Notes: a model not told the origin generated them from the letters alone. 64,000 nucleotides of DNA from Pantoea anthophila (GCF_006494375.1 NZ_VHIZ01000050.1:434001-498000); one strand, 5' to 3'. Shown: positions 39,949 through 49,969, counted from the first letter of the stretch. Numbers and translations are program-made.

Positions 39949-39964
39949 TGTGACTTTTATCACT
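39949..39964. promoter_or_regulatory. CRP site in the nagE-nagB divergent region
   Basis: TGTGACTTTTATCACT fits the consensus TGTGA-N6-TCACA with one mismatch. It lies between the two NagC operators, as in E. coli. Confidence 0.8.
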
Positions 39965-40008
39965 AAAAAACATCGGGTCACACTGCAACATCTGGCTATG
40001 AATGCAAA

Positions 40009-40036
40009 CTTATTTTATGATCCGAAATATCGAATT
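40009..40036. promoter_or_regulatory. NagC operator, nagB side
   Basis: CTTATTTTATGATCCGAAAT followed by ATCGAATT has the TTATTTT...CGAAAT arms of NagC/Mlc-type sites. Its centre is about 97 bases from the other operator, near nine helical turns, suiting a repression loop. Confidence 0.65.
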
Positions 40037-40130
40037 GCGCTCCGGCCGTGGCGAGAATAGAAAATCTGTTCAGGCTGATGATTTACGCAACGGTTCAGCG
40101 ATCCCCTTTCCATTTCAAATGAGGTGAAAC

Positions 40131-40931
40131 ATGAGACTGATTCCTTTAGCGACGCCAACCCAGGTCGGCAAATGGGCCGCCCGACATATCGTTAACCGCA
40201 TTAACGCGTTTAACCCGACGGCGGAAAAACCTTTTGTCCTGGGTCTGCCTACCGGCGGTACGCCACTGGAGGCATACAAACACCTGATTGATATGCACAA
40301 AGCGGGCCAGGTCAGTTTTAAGCATGTTGTGACGTTCAATATGGATGAATATGTGGGCCTGCCAAAAGAGCATCCGGAGAGCTATCACAGCTTCATGTAT
40401 CGTAATTTCTTCGATCACGTTGATATTCAACCGGAAAATATCAACCTGCTGAATGGTAATGCACCCGATATTGACGCAGAATGTCGTCAGTACGAAGAGA
40501 AAATTCGCGCGCTGGGTAAAATTCACCTGTTTATGGGGGGTGTCGGTAACGACGGCCATATCGCCTTTAACGAACCGGCTTCATCGCTGGCTTCGCGAAC
40601 CCGCATTAAAACCCTGACCCATGATACCCGCGTAGCGAACTCTCGCTTCTTCAACGGCGACGTTGACCAGGTGCCTAAATACGCGCTGACGGTCGGCGTC
40701 GGCACGCTGCTGGATGCAGAGGAAGTGATGATTCTGGTTACCGGCCATGTTAAAGCGCAGGCCCTGCAGGCGGCGGTTGAAGGCAACGTCAACCATATGT
40801 GGACCATCAGCTGCCTGCAGCTGCACGCAAAATCGGTGGTGGTGTGTGATGAGCCGGCCACCATGGAACTGAAAGTGAAAACCGTGAAATATTTCCGCGA
40901 AATGGAAGCGGAAAATATGAAAGGCGTGTAA
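40131..40931 (+). CDS. nagB: Glucosamine-6-phosphate deaminase
   Basis: 266 residues, the E. coli length. Catalytic Asp in [10 protein letters not shown], lid and active-site His in [14 protein letters not shown], and [11 protein letters not shown] phosphate site. It converts GlcN6P to fructose-6-phosphate and ammonia and is allosterically activated by GlcNAc6P. First gene of nagBACD, divergent from nagE, under the NagC/CRP region. Confidence 0.98.
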   Translation: MRLIPLATPTQVGKWAARHIVNRINAFNPTAEKPFVLGLPTGGTPLEAYKHLIDMHKAGQVSFKHVVTFNMDEYVGLPKEHPESYHSFMYRNFFDHVDIQPENINLLNGNAPDIDAECRQYEEKIRALGKIHLFMGGVGNDGHIAFNEPASSLASRTRIKTLTHDTRVANSRFFNGDVDQVPKYALTVGVGTLLDAEEVMILVTGHVKAQALQAAVEGNVNHMWTISCLQLHAKSVVVCDEPATMELKVKTVKYFREMEAENMKGV

Positions 40932-40993
40932 CAGAACATTGTCATGCCCTGCTGTTACGCTGCGTGACAGCAGGCCAGGACGGGAGAAGAGAG

Positions 40994-42142
40994 ATGTACG
41001 CATTAATCAACGGTCGCATCTACAGCGGTCATGAGATTCTGGATAACTACGCGGTCGTGGTTGACGGGACGCAGATTGCGCACGTCTGCCCGCGTGAAGC
41101 GGTTGCGGCGGATGTTGAATTGCGGGATGTGGCGGGTGCCATCATTGCGCCAGGCTTTATCGATCTCCAGCTTAACGGCTGTGGTGGCGTGCAGTTTAAT
41201 GACGACATTGATGCGCTCAGCGTTGAAACGCTGGAGATCATGCAGCGCGCCAATGAGAAATCGGGCTGCACCAGCTTTTTACCGACGCTGATCACCAGCA
41301 GCGATGCCCTGATGAAGCGGGCCATCGAAACCATGCGCGCCTATCTGCAAAAACATCAGCATCAGGCGCTGGGTCTGCATCTGGAAGGCCCGTGGCTCAG
41401 CAAGGCGAAGAAAGGCACCCACGATCCGGCGCTGATTCGCCTGCCGGATGCGGCGATGGTGCAATATCTGTGTGACAACGCCGATGTCATCACCAAAGTG
41501 ACGCTGGCGCCGGAAAATGCCGGTCGCGAGGTGATTCGACAGCTGACTGACGCCGGGATCATTGTGTCTGCCGGTCACTCCAGTGCAACGTATGAAGAGG
41601 CGAAAGCGGGCTTCTCGGCTGGCGTGAGTTTTGCGACACACCTCTACAACGCGATGCCCGCCTTTGCCGGTCGTGAACCGGGGCTTATCGGTGCGCTGTT
41701 TGATTCGCCTGATGTATACTGCGGCATTATTGCGGATGGTTTACATGTACATTACGCTAACGTGCGCAATGCTAAACGCATAAAAGGCGACAAGCTGGTG
41801 CTGGTAACGGATGCCACCGCACCAGCGGGCGCGGCAATCAGTGAGTTTATTTTTGCTGGCAAAACAATCTATTATCGTGACGGGCTCTGTGTTGACGAAA
41901 ACGGCACACTCAGTGGTTCAGCCCTGACGATGATTGAAGCGGTACGGAACAGCGTCGAGCATGTGGGTATCGCACTGGACGAAGCATTGCGCATGGCATC
42001 ACTCTACCCGGCACGGGCGATGGGCGTGGAAAAACAGTTAGGCTCGATCGAAGCAGGAAAAATCGCGAACCTGACTGTGTTTACGCGCGACTTTAAAATC
42101 ATTAAGACGTTTGTCAACGGAGACGACGTCCTGAGCGAGTAA
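40994..42142 (+). CDS. nagA: N-acetylglucosamine-6-phosphate deacetylase
   Basis: 382 residues from ATG 40994 ([12 protein letters not shown]), the E. coli length, with GGAGAAGAG upstream; the longer frame from 40964 is not supported. Metal ligands in [17 protein letters not shown] and ATHLYNAM, catalytic Asp in [10 protein letters not shown]. It deacetylates GlcNAc6P, removing the NagC inducer. 62 bases after nagB, 7 before nagC. Confidence 0.97.
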   Translation: MYALINGRIYSGHEILDNYAVVVDGTQIAHVCPREAVAADVELRDVAGAIIAPGFIDLQLNGCGGVQFNDDIDALSVETLEIMQRANEKSGCTSFLPTLITSSDALMKRAIETMRAYLQKHQHQALGLHLEGPWLSKAKKGTHDPALIRLPDAAMVQYLCDNADVITKVTLAPENAGREVIRQLTDAGIIVSAGHSSATYEEAKAGFSAGVSFATHLYNAMPAFAGREPGLIGALFDSPDVYCGIIADGLHVHYANVRNAKRIKGDKLVLVTDATAPAGAAISEFIFAGKTIYYRDGLCVDENGTLSGSALTMIEAVRNSVEHVGIALDEALRMASLYPARAMGVEKQLGSIEAGKIANLTVFTRDFKIIKTFVNGDDVLSE

Positions 42143-42149
42143 GCACTGA

Positions 42150-43370
42150 ATGACCACTGGCGGCCAGTCACAAATAGGAAATGTCGATCTTGTTAAGCAA
42201 CTTAATAGCGCAGCGGTTTACCGGCTGATTGATCAACAGGGGCCGATATCGCGCATTCAGATTGCCGAACTTAGTCAGCTCGCCCCCGCCAGCGTCACGA
42301 AAATTACCCGCCAGTTGATTGAGCGCGGCCTGATCAAAGAGGTAGACCAGCAGGCATCTACCGGTGGTCGCCGCGCTATCTCGATTATCACTGAAACCCG
42401 CCACTTCCAGACCATCGGCGTCCGGCTCGGCCGTCACGATGCCACCCTTACGCTGTTTGACCTCAGCGGCAAATCGCTGGCGCAGGAGGATTATGCGCTG
42501 CCGGAACGCACCCAGGAGACGCTGGAGCATGCGCTGTTTAATGCCATCAGCGGCTTCATCGAGCAGCACCAGCGTAAAATCCGCGAGCTGATCGCCATTT
42601 CCGTGATCCTGCCCGGCCTGGTCGACCCGATTAACGGCGTGATTCGCTATATGCCGCACATCGCTGTCAGCCACTGGCCGCTGGTCGCCAGCCTGAAGAA
42701 ACGCTTTAACGTCACCAGTTTTGTGGGTCACGATATCCGCAGTCTGGCGCTGGCCGAGCACTACTTCGGTGCAAGCCGCGACTGTGCTGACTCAATTCTG
42801 GTGCGGTTACACCGGGGGACCGGTGCAGGCATTATCGCCAACGGCCATATTTTTCTCGGCAGCAACGGTAACGTCGGCGAGATCGGCCACATTCAGGTCG
42901 ATCCGTTAGGCGAACGCTGCCACTGCGGTAACTTTGGCTGCCTGGAAACCATTGCCGCCAATGGCGCCATTGAAAACCGTGTGCGTCACCTGCTGAATCA
43001 GGGCTACCCCAGTGTGCTGACGCTGGAGGCGTGCCAGATGCCCCACATCTGTAAAGCGGCGAATCAGGGTGATGCCCTGGCCTGTGAAGTGATCGAGCAT
43101 GTGGGGCGCTATCTCGGCAAGGCGATTGCCATCGCCATCAACCTGTTTAATCCACAAAAAGTGGTGCTGGCGGGAGAGATTACCGAAGCAGAAAAAGTGC
43201 TGCTGCCCGCGATTGAGGGCTGCATCAATACCCAGGCGTTAGAGGCCTTCCGTAAGCATCTGCCGGTTGTTCGTTCGACACTGGATCATCGTTCTGCGAT
43301 TGGTGCCTTTGCGCTGGCTAAACGTGCCATGCTTAACGGCATTCTGCTGCAACACCTTCTGGAAGATTAA
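42150..43370 (+). CDS. nagC: Transcriptional repressor NagC (ROK family)
   Basis: 406 residues, the E. coli length. N-terminal helix-turn-helix (ISRIQIAELSQLAPASVTKIT, about 34-55) and a ROK domain with RLHRGTGAGI and zinc motif CHCGNFGCLE. It represses nagE-nagBACD and many other genes; GlcNAc6P releases it. It autoregulates through the operators at 39913 and 40009. Confidence 0.97.
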   Translation: MTTGGQSQIGNVDLVKQLNSAAVYRLIDQQGPISRIQIAELSQLAPASVTKITRQLIERGLIKEVDQQASTGGRRAISIITETRHFQTIGVRLGRHDATLTLFDLSGKSLAQEDYALPERTQETLEHALFNAISGFIEQHQRKIRELIAISVILPGLVDPINGVIRYMPHIAVSHWPLVASLKKRFNVTSFVGHDIRSLALAEHYFGASRDCADSILVRLHRGTGAGIIANGHIFLGSNGNVGEIGHIQVDPLGERCHCGNFGCLETIAANGAIENRVRHLLNQGYPSVLTLEACQMPHICKAANQGDALACEVIEHVGRYLGKAIAIAINLFNPQKVVLAGEITEAEKVLLPAIEGCINTQALEAFRKHLPVVRSTLDHRSAIGAFALAKRAMLNGILLQHLLED

Positions 43371-43409
43371 GCTCACCCGCTGCTGTGGCGGGCCACACCG
43401 GATCTGACT

Positions 43410-44162
43410 ATGACCATAAAAAGCGTAATTTGTGATATCGATGGCGTGCTGATGCACGACAACACGGCCGTTCCCGGCGCACAGGAATTTCTGCAGCGCA
43501 TTCTGGCCAAAGAGATGCCGCTGGTGGTGCTGACCAACTACCCTTCGCAGACTGAGCAGGATCTGGCTAACCGTTTTGCCTCAGCAGGCGTTGAGGTGCC
43601 CGATTCCGTCTTCTACACCTCGGCAATGGCCACCGCGGACTTCCTGCGCCGTCAGGAGGGCAAAAAGGCGTATGTGATTGGTGAGGGGGCGCTGATTCAT
43701 GAACTCTACAAAGCGGGCTTTACCATTACCGATGTGAATCCCGACTTTGTGATTGTCGGAGAGACCCGCTCCTTTAACTGGGACATGATGCATAAAGCGG
43801 CCTTCTTTGTTGCCAACGGCGCTCGCTTTATTGCCACCAATCCCGATACCCATGCGCGTGGTTTTATTCCCGCCTGTGGCGCACTCTGTGCGGGGATTGA
43901 GAAGATATCCGGCCGCAGCCCCTTTGTTGTGGGCAAACCAAGCCCTTACATCATGCGTGCCGCGCTGAACAAAATGCAGGCTCACTCCGAAGAGACGGTC
44001 ATCGTCGGCGATAACCTGCGCACCGATATTCTGGCCGGTTTCCAGGCGGGTCTGGAGACGGTGCTGGTGCTCTCTGGCGTTTCCACCCTGAGCGATATTG
44101 ACGCGATGCCGTTCCGCCCGGACTGGATTTACCCCTCTGTTGCCGATATTGACCTGTTCTGA
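43410..44162 (+). CDS. nagD: HAD-family nucleotide phosphatase NagD
   Basis: 250 residues, the E. coli length. HAD IIA family with DIDGVLMHD at the N-terminus (nucleophile Asp), cap domain, and C-terminal VIVGDNLRTDILAG. Broad activity on nucleoside monophosphates (UMP, GMP) is known for E. coli NagD, so its link to GlcNAc use is indirect. Last gene of nagBACD, 39 bases after nagC. Confidence 0.96.
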   Translation: MTIKSVICDIDGVLMHDNTAVPGAQEFLQRILAKEMPLVVLTNYPSQTEQDLANRFASAGVEVPDSVFYTSAMATADFLRRQEGKKAYVIGEGALIHELYKAGFTITDVNPDFVIVGETRSFNWDMMHKAAFFVANGARFIATNPDTHARGFIPACGALCAGIEKISGRSPFVVGKPSPYIMRAALNKMQAHSEETVIVGDNLRTDILAGFQAGLETVLVLSGVSTLSDIDAMPFRPDWIYPSVADIDLF

Positions 44163-44367
44163 TTCAGTTTGCTTATGACGCATCGGGCTGAATTGTGATG
44201 CGTCTCCCCTTTTTCTCCGCTTTCCCCCCCTGTTTGCCGCCTGATTTTTGCTCAAAAAATGCATTTCATTGCGGATCCAACAACAAATAAGCTCTTAAAT
44301 TATCGTTTATTCAATTTTATCGTCATGTGATCAATATTTTTATCAGTAAATCACGATTCCTCTTGCA

Positions 44368-44397
44368 TTGACGGCACCAAATAGCGCATTTTCTTAT
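44368..44397 (+). promoter_or_regulatory. Putative asnB promoter in the nagD-asnB gap
   Basis: TTGACG (44368-44373) and TCTTAT (44392-44397), spacing 18, about 75 bases before asnB. The remainder of the 308-base gap is AT-rich and shows no gene or clear terminator. Confidence 0.35.
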
Positions 44398-44470
44398 CTA
44401 TCACGCAGCGTCAGGCTGCCGGACAAACCTAAAAGATAACATCGCCGTAAGGTGAGCTCAGGAGTCAGTT

Positions 44471-46138
44471 ATGTGTTCAATTTTTGGTGTGCTGGATCTG
44501 AAAAGCGATCCTGTTGAGCTGCGCAAAAAGGCGCTGGAATGTTCACGCTTAATGCGTCATCGCGGCCCGGACTGGTCAGGCGTCTACGCTGATGACCATG
44601 CCATCCTCGCGCATGAACGTCTCTCAATTGTTGACGTTAACAACGGCGCACAGCCGCTGTACAACGCCGACCACACTCATGTCCTGGCAGTCAACGGCGA
44701 AATTTATAACCATCAGGCGCTGCGCGCGGAACTCAGCGATCGCTATGCGTTTCAGACCGGTTCTGACTGTGAAGTGATTCTGGCGCTCTATCAGGAGAAA
44801 GGGGTCGACTTCCTTGATGACCTGGAAGGCATGTTCGCCTTTATCCTCTACGATAGCGTCAAAAACACGTATCTGATTGGCCGTGACCATATCGGGATTA
44901 TCCCGCTCTATATGGGTAACGATGAGCATGGCAACCTCTATGTCGCGTCAGAAATGAAAGCGCTGGTGCCGGTCTGCCGTTCGATTAAAGAGTTTCCGCC
45001 GGGAAGCTACCTCTCCAGCACCGATGGCGAAATCCGTCGTTACTGGCAGCGTGACTGGATGGAGTACAAAAACGTTGAACACAACACCACCGATGCGGCC
45101 GGCCTGAAGCATGCGCTGGAAGAGTCTGTGAAAAGTCACCTGATGTCAGATGTGCCTTATGGTGTGCTGCTGTCGGGCGGTCTGGACTCCTCCATCATTT
45201 CCGCCGTGACCAAACGTTTTGCGGCAAAGCGTGTTGAAGACCAGGATAAAAGTGATGCGTGGTGGCCACAGCTTCACTCCTTTGCTGTCGGGCTGGAAGG
45301 CTCACCCGATCTGAAAGCGGCGAAAGCCGTGGCGGAACATCTGGGCACCGTGCACCATGAGATTCATTTCACCGTGCAGGAAGGTCTGGATGCAATTCGC
45401 GATGTGATTTATCACATTGAAACCTATGACGTCACCACCATCCGTGCCTCCACGCCGATGTACTTAATGTCGCGTAAAATCAAGGCAATGGGCATCAAGA
45501 TGGTGCTGTCAGGCGAAGGCGCAGATGAAGTGTTCGGCGGCTACCTTTACTTCCATAAAGCCCCCAACGCTAAAGAGTTCCACGAAGAAAACGTGCGTAA
45601 ACTGCAGGCCCTGCATATGTTCGACTGTGCCCGCGCCAACAAAGCGATGTCCGCCTGGGGCGTTGAGGCCCGCGTGCCGTTCCTGGATAAAAAATTCCTG
45701 GATGTGGCGATGCGTATCAACCCTGAAGATAAAATGTGTGGCAGCAACGGCAAAATGGAGAAGCACATTCTGCGTGAATGTTTCTCCTCCTACCTGCCGG
45801 AAAGCGTGGCGTGGCGTCAGAAAGAGCAGTTCTCAGATGGCGTCGGTTACAGCTGGATTGACTCGCTGAAAGAGGTGGCTGCGAAGCAAATCAGCGACCA
45901 GCAGCTGGCAACCGCTCACTTCCGCTTCCCGCACAACACGCCGGGGTCGAAGGAAGCCTATCTCTACCGTGAGATCTTTGAAGAGCTGTTCCCGCTGGCC
46001 AGCGCCGCGGAGTGTGTGCCAGGCGGTCCATCAGTAGCCTGTTCGTCAGCCAAAGCGATCGAGTGGGACGAGGCGTTTAAAAACATGAACGATCCATCAG
46101 GTCGTGCCGTTGGTGTGCATCAGTCAGCCTATCAATAA
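44471..46138 (+). CDS. asnB: Asparagine synthetase B (glutamine-hydrolysing)
   Basis: 555 residues (E. coli 554). N-terminal class II glutamine amidotransferase domain with nucleophile Cys2 (MCSIFGVLD), RGPDWSG and AVNGEIYNHQ; C-terminal synthetase domain with pyrophosphatase loop LLSGGLDSSIIS and MVLSGEGADEVFGGY. It makes asparagine from aspartate, glutamine and ATP. A strong terminator follows, then the tRNA cluster. Confidence 0.98.
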   Translation: MCSIFGVLDLKSDPVELRKKALECSRLMRHRGPDWSGVYADDHAILAHERLSIVDVNNGAQPLYNADHTHVLAVNGEIYNHQALRAELSDRYAFQTGSDCEVILALYQEKGVDFLDDLEGMFAFILYDSVKNTYLIGRDHIGIIPLYMGNDEHGNLYVASEMKALVPVCRSIKEFPPGSYLSSTDGEIRRYWQRDWMEYKNVEHNTTDAAGLKHALEESVKSHLMSDVPYGVLLSGGLDSSIISAVTKRFAAKRVEDQDKSDAWWPQLHSFAVGLEGSPDLKAAKAVAEHLGTVHHEIHFTVQEGLDAIRDVIYHIETYDVTTIRASTPMYLMSRKIKAMGIKMVLSGEGADEVFGGYLYFHKAPNAKEFHEENVRKLQALHMFDCARANKAMSAWGVEARVPFLDKKFLDVAMRINPEDKMCGSNGKMEKHILRECFSSYLPESVAWRQKEQFSDGVGYSWIDSLKEVAAKQISDQQLATAHFRFPHNTPGSKEAYLYREIFEELFPLASAAECVPGGPSVACSSAKAIEWDEAFKNMNDPSGRAVGVHQSAYQ

Positions 46139-46158
46139 GCCGACTGAGCACGGTCAGA

Positions 46159-46184
46159 ATGGGCCCGCTGCGGCCCATTTTTTT
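46159..46184 (+). terminator. Terminator after asnB
   Basis: Stem ATGGGCC/GGCCCAT with a 6-base loop followed by U6-7. Confidence 0.9.
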
Positions 46185-46287
46185 GACGATCAGCGTTGTA
46201 TTCACTGAAAAATTGCCGAATAAACCGCCATGCTGGTTATAAGCCACGCAAACAGCCATAACCAGGCAAAAATCGGTAAAAAAATTG

Positions 46288-46316
46288 TTGACGCTGTCAG
46301 GTCAACTCCGCATAAT
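46288..46316 (+). promoter_or_regulatory. Promoter of the tRNA operon
   Basis: -35 TTGACG (46288-46293), 17-base spacer, -10 CATAAT (46311-46316), followed by a GC-rich discriminator GCGCCCC typical of stringently controlled stable-RNA promoters. Confidence 0.8.
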
Positions 46317-46356
46317 GCGCCCCGCAACGCCGATGAAGGTAACGCGAAAAAAAGAT

Positions 46357-46433
46357 GGCTACGTAGCTCAGCTGGTTAGAGCACAGCACTCATAATGCTG
46401 GGGTCACAGGTTCGATTCCCGTCGTAGCCACCA
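46357..46433 (+). tRNA. metT: tRNA-Met (CAT), elongator
   Basis: 77 bases with encoded CCA. Acceptor GGCTACG/CGTAGCC, anticodon CAT in CACTCATAATG, TTCGATTCC arm. Identical in sequence to the tRNA at 46756. First of seven tRNAs in the order known in E. coli as metT-leuW-glnU-glnW-metU-glnV-glnX. Confidence 0.97.
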
Positions 46434-46442
46434 TCTTTTTTT

Positions 46443-46527
46443 GCGGGAGTGGCGAAATTGGTAGACGCACCAGATTTAGGTTCTGGCGCCGCAAGGTGTG
46501 CGAGTTCAAGTCTCGCCTCCCGCACCA
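46443..46527 (+). tRNA. leuW: tRNA-Leu (TAG)
   Basis: 85 bases with encoded CCA and a long variable arm. Acceptor GCGGGAG/CTCCCGC, anticodon TAG in AGATTTAGGTTCT. Confidence 0.97.
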
Positions 46528-46549
46528 TTTCATTATTCGGCAGCGTGGA

Positions 46550-46624
46550 TGGGATATCGCCAAGCGGTAAGGCACCGGTTTTTGATACCGGCATTCCCTG
46601 GTTCGAATCCAGGTATCCCAGCCA
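46550..46624 (+). tRNA. glnU: tRNA-Gln (TTG)
   Basis: 75 bases with encoded CCA. Acceptor TGGGATA/TATCCCA with the U1-A72 pair typical of tRNA-Gln, anticodon TTG. Identical to the next copy. Confidence 0.97.
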
Positions 46625-46658
46625 ATTTTGATGATTCTCGATGCTGAGAACGGACGAA

Positions 46659-46733
46659 TGGGATATCGCCAAGCGGTAAGGCACCGGTTTTTGATACCGG
46701 CATTCCCTGGTTCGAATCCAGGTATCCCAGCCA
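46659..46733 (+). tRNA. glnW: tRNA-Gln (TTG), second copy
   Basis: 75 bases with encoded CCA, identical to the copy at 46550; the two are 34 bases apart. Confidence 0.97.
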
Positions 46734-46755
46734 TCATTAAAATGCAGTACAATTT

Positions 46756-46832
46756 GGCTACGTAGCTCAGCTGGTTAGAGCACAGCACTCATAATGCTGG
46801 GGTCACAGGTTCGATTCCCGTCGTAGCCACCA
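46756..46832 (+). tRNA. metU: tRNA-Met (CAT), elongator, second copy
   Basis: 77 bases with encoded CCA, identical to the copy at 46357. Confidence 0.97.
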
Positions 46833-46838
46833 TATAAT

Positions 46839-46913
46839 TGGGGTGTCGCCAAGCGGTAAGGCACTGGTTTCTGATACCAGCATTCCGGGGTTCGAATCCC
46901 TGCACCCCAGCCA
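46839..46913 (+). tRNA. glnV: tRNA-Gln (CTG)
   Basis: 75 bases with encoded CCA. Acceptor TGGGGTG/CACCCCA, anticodon CTG in GTTTCTGATACC. Only 6 bases from the preceding tRNA-Met. In E. coli, mutation of this gene gives amber suppression (supE). Confidence 0.97.
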
Positions 46914-46942
46914 TACAAAGACAATTTGAAAAACACCATTAT

Positions 46943-47017
46943 TGGGGTGTCGCCAAGCGGTAAGGCACTGGTTTCTGATACCAGCATTCCGGGGTTCGAA
47001 TCCCTGCACCCCAGCCA
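46943..47017 (+). tRNA. glnX: tRNA-Gln (CTG), second copy
   Basis: 75 bases with encoded CCA, identical to the copy at 46839. Last tRNA before the operon terminator. Confidence 0.97.
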
Positions 47018-47030
47018 AATTGCACAACAG

Positions 47031-47058
47031 GCCCGCTTTTGCGGGCTTTGTTGTTTTT
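47031..47058 (+). terminator. Terminator of the tRNA operon
   Basis: Stem GCCCGC/GCGGGC with TTTT loop followed by TTTGTTGTTTTT. Confidence 0.85.
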
Positions 47059-47114
47059 GTCCTCTGCCTTTCTGACGGCTGACCCACCCTGCGGCGAGCC
47101 AGACCGCCTCTCTG

Positions 47115-48287
47115 TTACAATCCCAGCGCGTAGCGCAGCACCTGCCGCTTCAGTATCCCGGAATGCTCGGCGGCGATCAGGCCGAGATTTCGTGCAAACC
47201 GCAGCGGAGCCAGCTGATTGCTGAAGGCGAAGTAGAAGAGATCCATCCCCCCCTGCATCAGCATGTTGTCGCGGCGGCGCTTGCGGTGATAACGCTGCAG
47301 CACCCGCTCAGAGGCCCACTCTTCCGCCGCATCGCGCGCGCTGACCAGCACATCAATCAACGCATCAATATCGCGATAGCCCAGATTGACGCCCTGCCCG
47401 GCCAGCGGATTGATGGTGTGCGCCGCATCGCCAACCAGCGCCAGCCCCGGCAGCACATACTGCGAAGCGTGACGGCGCACCAGCGGGAAACTGCCCGCCG
47501 CGTGGGCTTTAAAACGTCCCAGCCGCGCCGGGAAGTGACTGGCAATCTCTTTTTCCAGCTGAGCCATCGGCATCGCCTGAAGCTGACGCACTCTTGCCGG
47601 TGCGTCATACCAGACCAGCGAGGCCCGGTTGTCATACAGCGGCAAAAAGGCGCGTGGCCCCTGAGGCGTGAAGTGCTGCCAGGTAGCATCGCCTGCCGGA
47701 TGTTCACAGGTCACGCTAATCAGTAAACAGGACTGCGCATAGCTCCAGCCATGAATCCCGATGCCGGCCATCTGCCGCACCTGCGAATTGGCCCCATCGG
47801 CGCCGATCACCAGCCGGGTATGCAGGGTCACGCCATCGCTCAGGTCGACGCGCCAGCCGCCGTTTTCCGGCTGCAGATTTTCCAGCGTGGCCGGGCAGTA
47901 GCAGTTCACATCCCGCGACTGCATCTCTTCCCACAACGCGCGCTGAAGAACGCTGTTCTCGACCATGAAGCCCAGCTCCGGCAATCCCAGCGAGGCGGCA
48001 TCGAAACTCACCTGCGCCGTCTGCCACTCCCAGGTTTCCAGCCTGCGATAAGGGGCGCTTCGCATCGCTTCCACCCGCGGCCAGACGCTGAGCTGCTTCA
48101 GTAACGCCACCGAGGAGGAACCGATCGCTGAAATGCGCAGATCGGGATCGCTGTCGGCATCAAAGGGGGCAGGCTCGGCGCGTTCAATGACCGCCACGCG
48201 AAAACGCTGCTGCGTCAGTCCGCAGGCCAGCGCAGCACCCACCATGCCTCCCCCGACAATCACCACATCAAACTGATTATCCTGCAT
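47115..48287 (-). CDS. ubiF: 3-demethoxyubiquinol 3-hydroxylase UbiF
   Basis: 390 residues from ATG 48287 (MQDNQFDVVIVGGG), close to E. coli UbiF (391); a frame to 48395 adds an unmatched N-terminus. FAD-dependent UbiH/UbiF family: VIVGGGMVGAALA dinucleotide fold, IGADGANSQVRQ, and ALVGDAAHTINPLAGQGVNLGYRD. It hydroxylates ring C6 in aerobic ubiquinone synthesis, within the Ubi complex. Convergent with the tRNA operon and divergent from miaB. Confidence 0.95.
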   Translation of the reverse strand: MQDNQFDVVIVGGGMVGAALACGLTQQRFRVAVIERAEPAPFDADSDPDLRISAIGSSSVALLKQLSVWPRVEAMRSAPYRRLETWEWQTAQVSFDAASLGLPELGFMVENSVLQRALWEEMQSRDVNCYCPATLENLQPENGGWRVDLSDGVTLHTRLVIGADGANSQVRQMAGIGIHGWSYAQSCLLISVTCEHPAGDATWQHFTPQGPRAFLPLYDNRASLVWYDAPARVRQLQAMPMAQLEKEIASHFPARLGRFKAHAAGSFPLVRRHASQYVLPGLALVGDAAHTINPLAGQGVNLGYRDIDALIDVLVSARDAAEEWASERVLQRYHRKRRRDNMLMQGGMDLFYFAFSNQLAPLRFARNLGLIAAEHSGILKRQVLRYALGL

Positions 48288-48459
48288 TGCTTCTATCCTT
48301 CTCTTAATCCCGTCCGCCTGCGCAACACGGGTCTGAATACAGCAAAGTGTACCGGAAAACCGGAGGGCTGACAGAAAAGCCCGCAGGCTGGTCACAACCG
48401 CATCAAAGCATTACAATACGCGCCCCGCACTTCACTGCACTGAATCAATGGCTAGCGCG

Positions 48460-49884
48460 ATGACAAAAAAACTGCATATCAAAACCTGGGGATGTCAGAT
48501 GAATGAGTATGATTCATCGAAGATGTCTGATCTGCTGAACAGTACGCACGGCTATACGCTGACCGAGGTCGCTGAAGAAGCGGATGTTCTGCTGCTTAAC
48601 ACCTGCTCTATCCGCGAAAAAGCGCAGGAGAAGGTTTTCCACCAGCTGGGGCGCTGGAGAAAGCTGAAAGAGCGTAATCCGGATGTGATCATTGGCGTGG
48701 GCGGCTGTGTGGCGTCACAGGAAGGAGATCATATTCGTCAGCGAGCGCCCTGCGTGGACATCGTATTTGGCCCGCAGACCCTGCACCGCCTGCCGGAGAT
48801 GATCAACACCGTGCGCGGCAGTAAAAGCCCGGTGGTAGACATCAGCTTCCCGGAAATCGAAAAGTTTGACCGCCTGCCGGAACCCCGCGCAGAAGGTCCG
48901 ACAGCCTTTGTCTCCATCATGGAAGGCTGCAACAAATATTGTACGTTCTGCGTGGTGCCTTACACCCGTGGTGAGGAAGTGAGCCGTCCGTGTGACGACA
49001 TTCTGCTGGAGATTGCTCAGCTGGCGGCGCAGGGCGTGCGCGAAGTGAACCTGCTGGGTCAGAACGTCAACGCCTGGCGCGGTGCTTCCTTTGATGGCGA
49101 CACCTGTACCTTCGCTGAGCTGCTGCGCCTGGTCGCCGCCATCGACGGTATTGACCGCATCCGCTTCACCACCAGCCACCCGATTGAGTTCACGGATGAC
49201 ATCATCGATGTCTACCGTGATACACCGGAGCTGGTGAGCTTCCTCCATCTGCCGGTGCAGAGCGGCGCAGACCGCATTCTCACGCTGATGAAACGTGCCC
49301 ACACGGCACTGGAATATAAAGCGATTATCCGCAAGCTGCGCGCGGCGCGTCCCGATATTGAGATCAGCTCTGACTTCATTATCGGTTTCCCGGGTGAAAC
49401 CCAGCAGGATTTCGAGCAGACCATGAAGCTCATCGCCGACGTGAATTTCGATGTCAGCTTCAGCTTTGTCTACTCAGCCCGTCCCGGCACGCCCGCCGCT
49501 GACCTGCCGGATGATGTCAGCGAAGAGGAGAAGAAGCAGCGTCTGTGGATCCTGCAGGATCGCATCAACCAGCAGGCGCAGGCGATCAGTCGCCGCATGC
49601 TGGGCACCGTGCAGCGTATTCTGGTTGAAGGCATCTCCCGCAAGAACGTCATGGAAGTCTCTGGCCGCACCGAAAATAACCGCGTGGTCAACTTTGAAGG
49701 CTCACCTGAGATGATCGGCCGGTTTGTGGATGTTGAAATTGTCGATGTCTACACCAACTCCCTGCGCGGCAGGCTGGTGCGCACCGAAGATGAGATGGGC
49801 CTGCGCATGGCCCAGAGCCCGGCGTCTGTGATTGCCCGCACCCGCAAAGAGAACGACATCGGCGTGGGTCTCTTCCAGCCGTGA
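48460..49884 (+). CDS. miaB: tRNA-2-methylthio-N6-isopentenyladenosine synthase MiaB
   Basis: 474 residues from ATG 48460 ([19 protein letters not shown]), the E. coli length; an in-frame ATG 12 bases earlier is possible, neither has a strong ribosome site. N-terminal UPF0004 domain with three cluster cysteines ([23 protein letters not shown]), radical SAM motif [17 protein letters not shown], and C-terminal TRAM domain. It methylthiolates A37 of UNN-reading tRNAs. Divergent from ubiF. Confidence 0.97.
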   Translation: MTKKLHIKTWGCQMNEYDSSKMSDLLNSTHGYTLTEVAEEADVLLLNTCSIREKAQEKVFHQLGRWRKLKERNPDVIIGVGGCVASQEGDHIRQRAPCVDIVFGPQTLHRLPEMINTVRGSKSPVVDISFPEIEKFDRLPEPRAEGPTAFVSIMEGCNKYCTFCVVPYTRGEEVSRPCDDILLEIAQLAAQGVREVNLLGQNVNAWRGASFDGDTCTFAELLRLVAAIDGIDRIRFTTSHPIEFTDDIIDVYRDTPELVSFLHLPVQSGADRILTLMKRAHTALEYKAIIRKLRAARPDIEISSDFIIGFPGETQQDFEQTMKLIADVNFDVSFSFVYSARPGTPAADLPDDVSEEEKKQRLWILQDRINQQAQAISRRMLGTVQRILVEGISRKNVMEVSGRTENNRVVNFEGSPEMIGRFVDVEIVDVYTNSLRGRLVRTEDEMGLRMAQSPASVIARTRKENDIGVGLFQP

Positions 49885-49899
49885 TACCGGCTTTATTGT

Positions 49900-49924
49900 G
49901 CGGCAGCGCGCTTCGCGCTGCCGC
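49900..49924 (+). terminator. Hairpin after miaB
   Basis: Perfect 11-bp stem GCGGCAGCGCG/CGCGCTGCCGC with CTT loop, 15 bases after the miaB stop. Followed by CCGTTTC rather than a clean U-run, so termination may be partial. Confidence 0.65.
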
Positions 49925-49942
49925 CCGTTTCACATTGCGACA

Positions 49943-49969
49943 CTTGCTTTCTGAAGCTGTTGCCCAAAT
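49943..49969 (+). promoter_or_regulatory. Putative heat-shock (sigma-32) promoter of ybeZYX-lnt
   Basis: CTTGCTT (49943-49949) and GCCCAAAT (49962-49969) spaced by 12 bases resemble the sigma-32 boxes CTTGAAA and CCCCATNT. In E. coli ybeZYX is a heat-shock operon, which supports the reading. Confidence 0.4.

Noticed and set aside
46376..47087. Minus-strand ORFs across the tRNA cluster with repeated peptides such as VSKTGALPLGDIP
   Set aside because: These are translations of tRNA-Gln and tRNA-Met genes on the wrong strand, a well-known false hypothetical.
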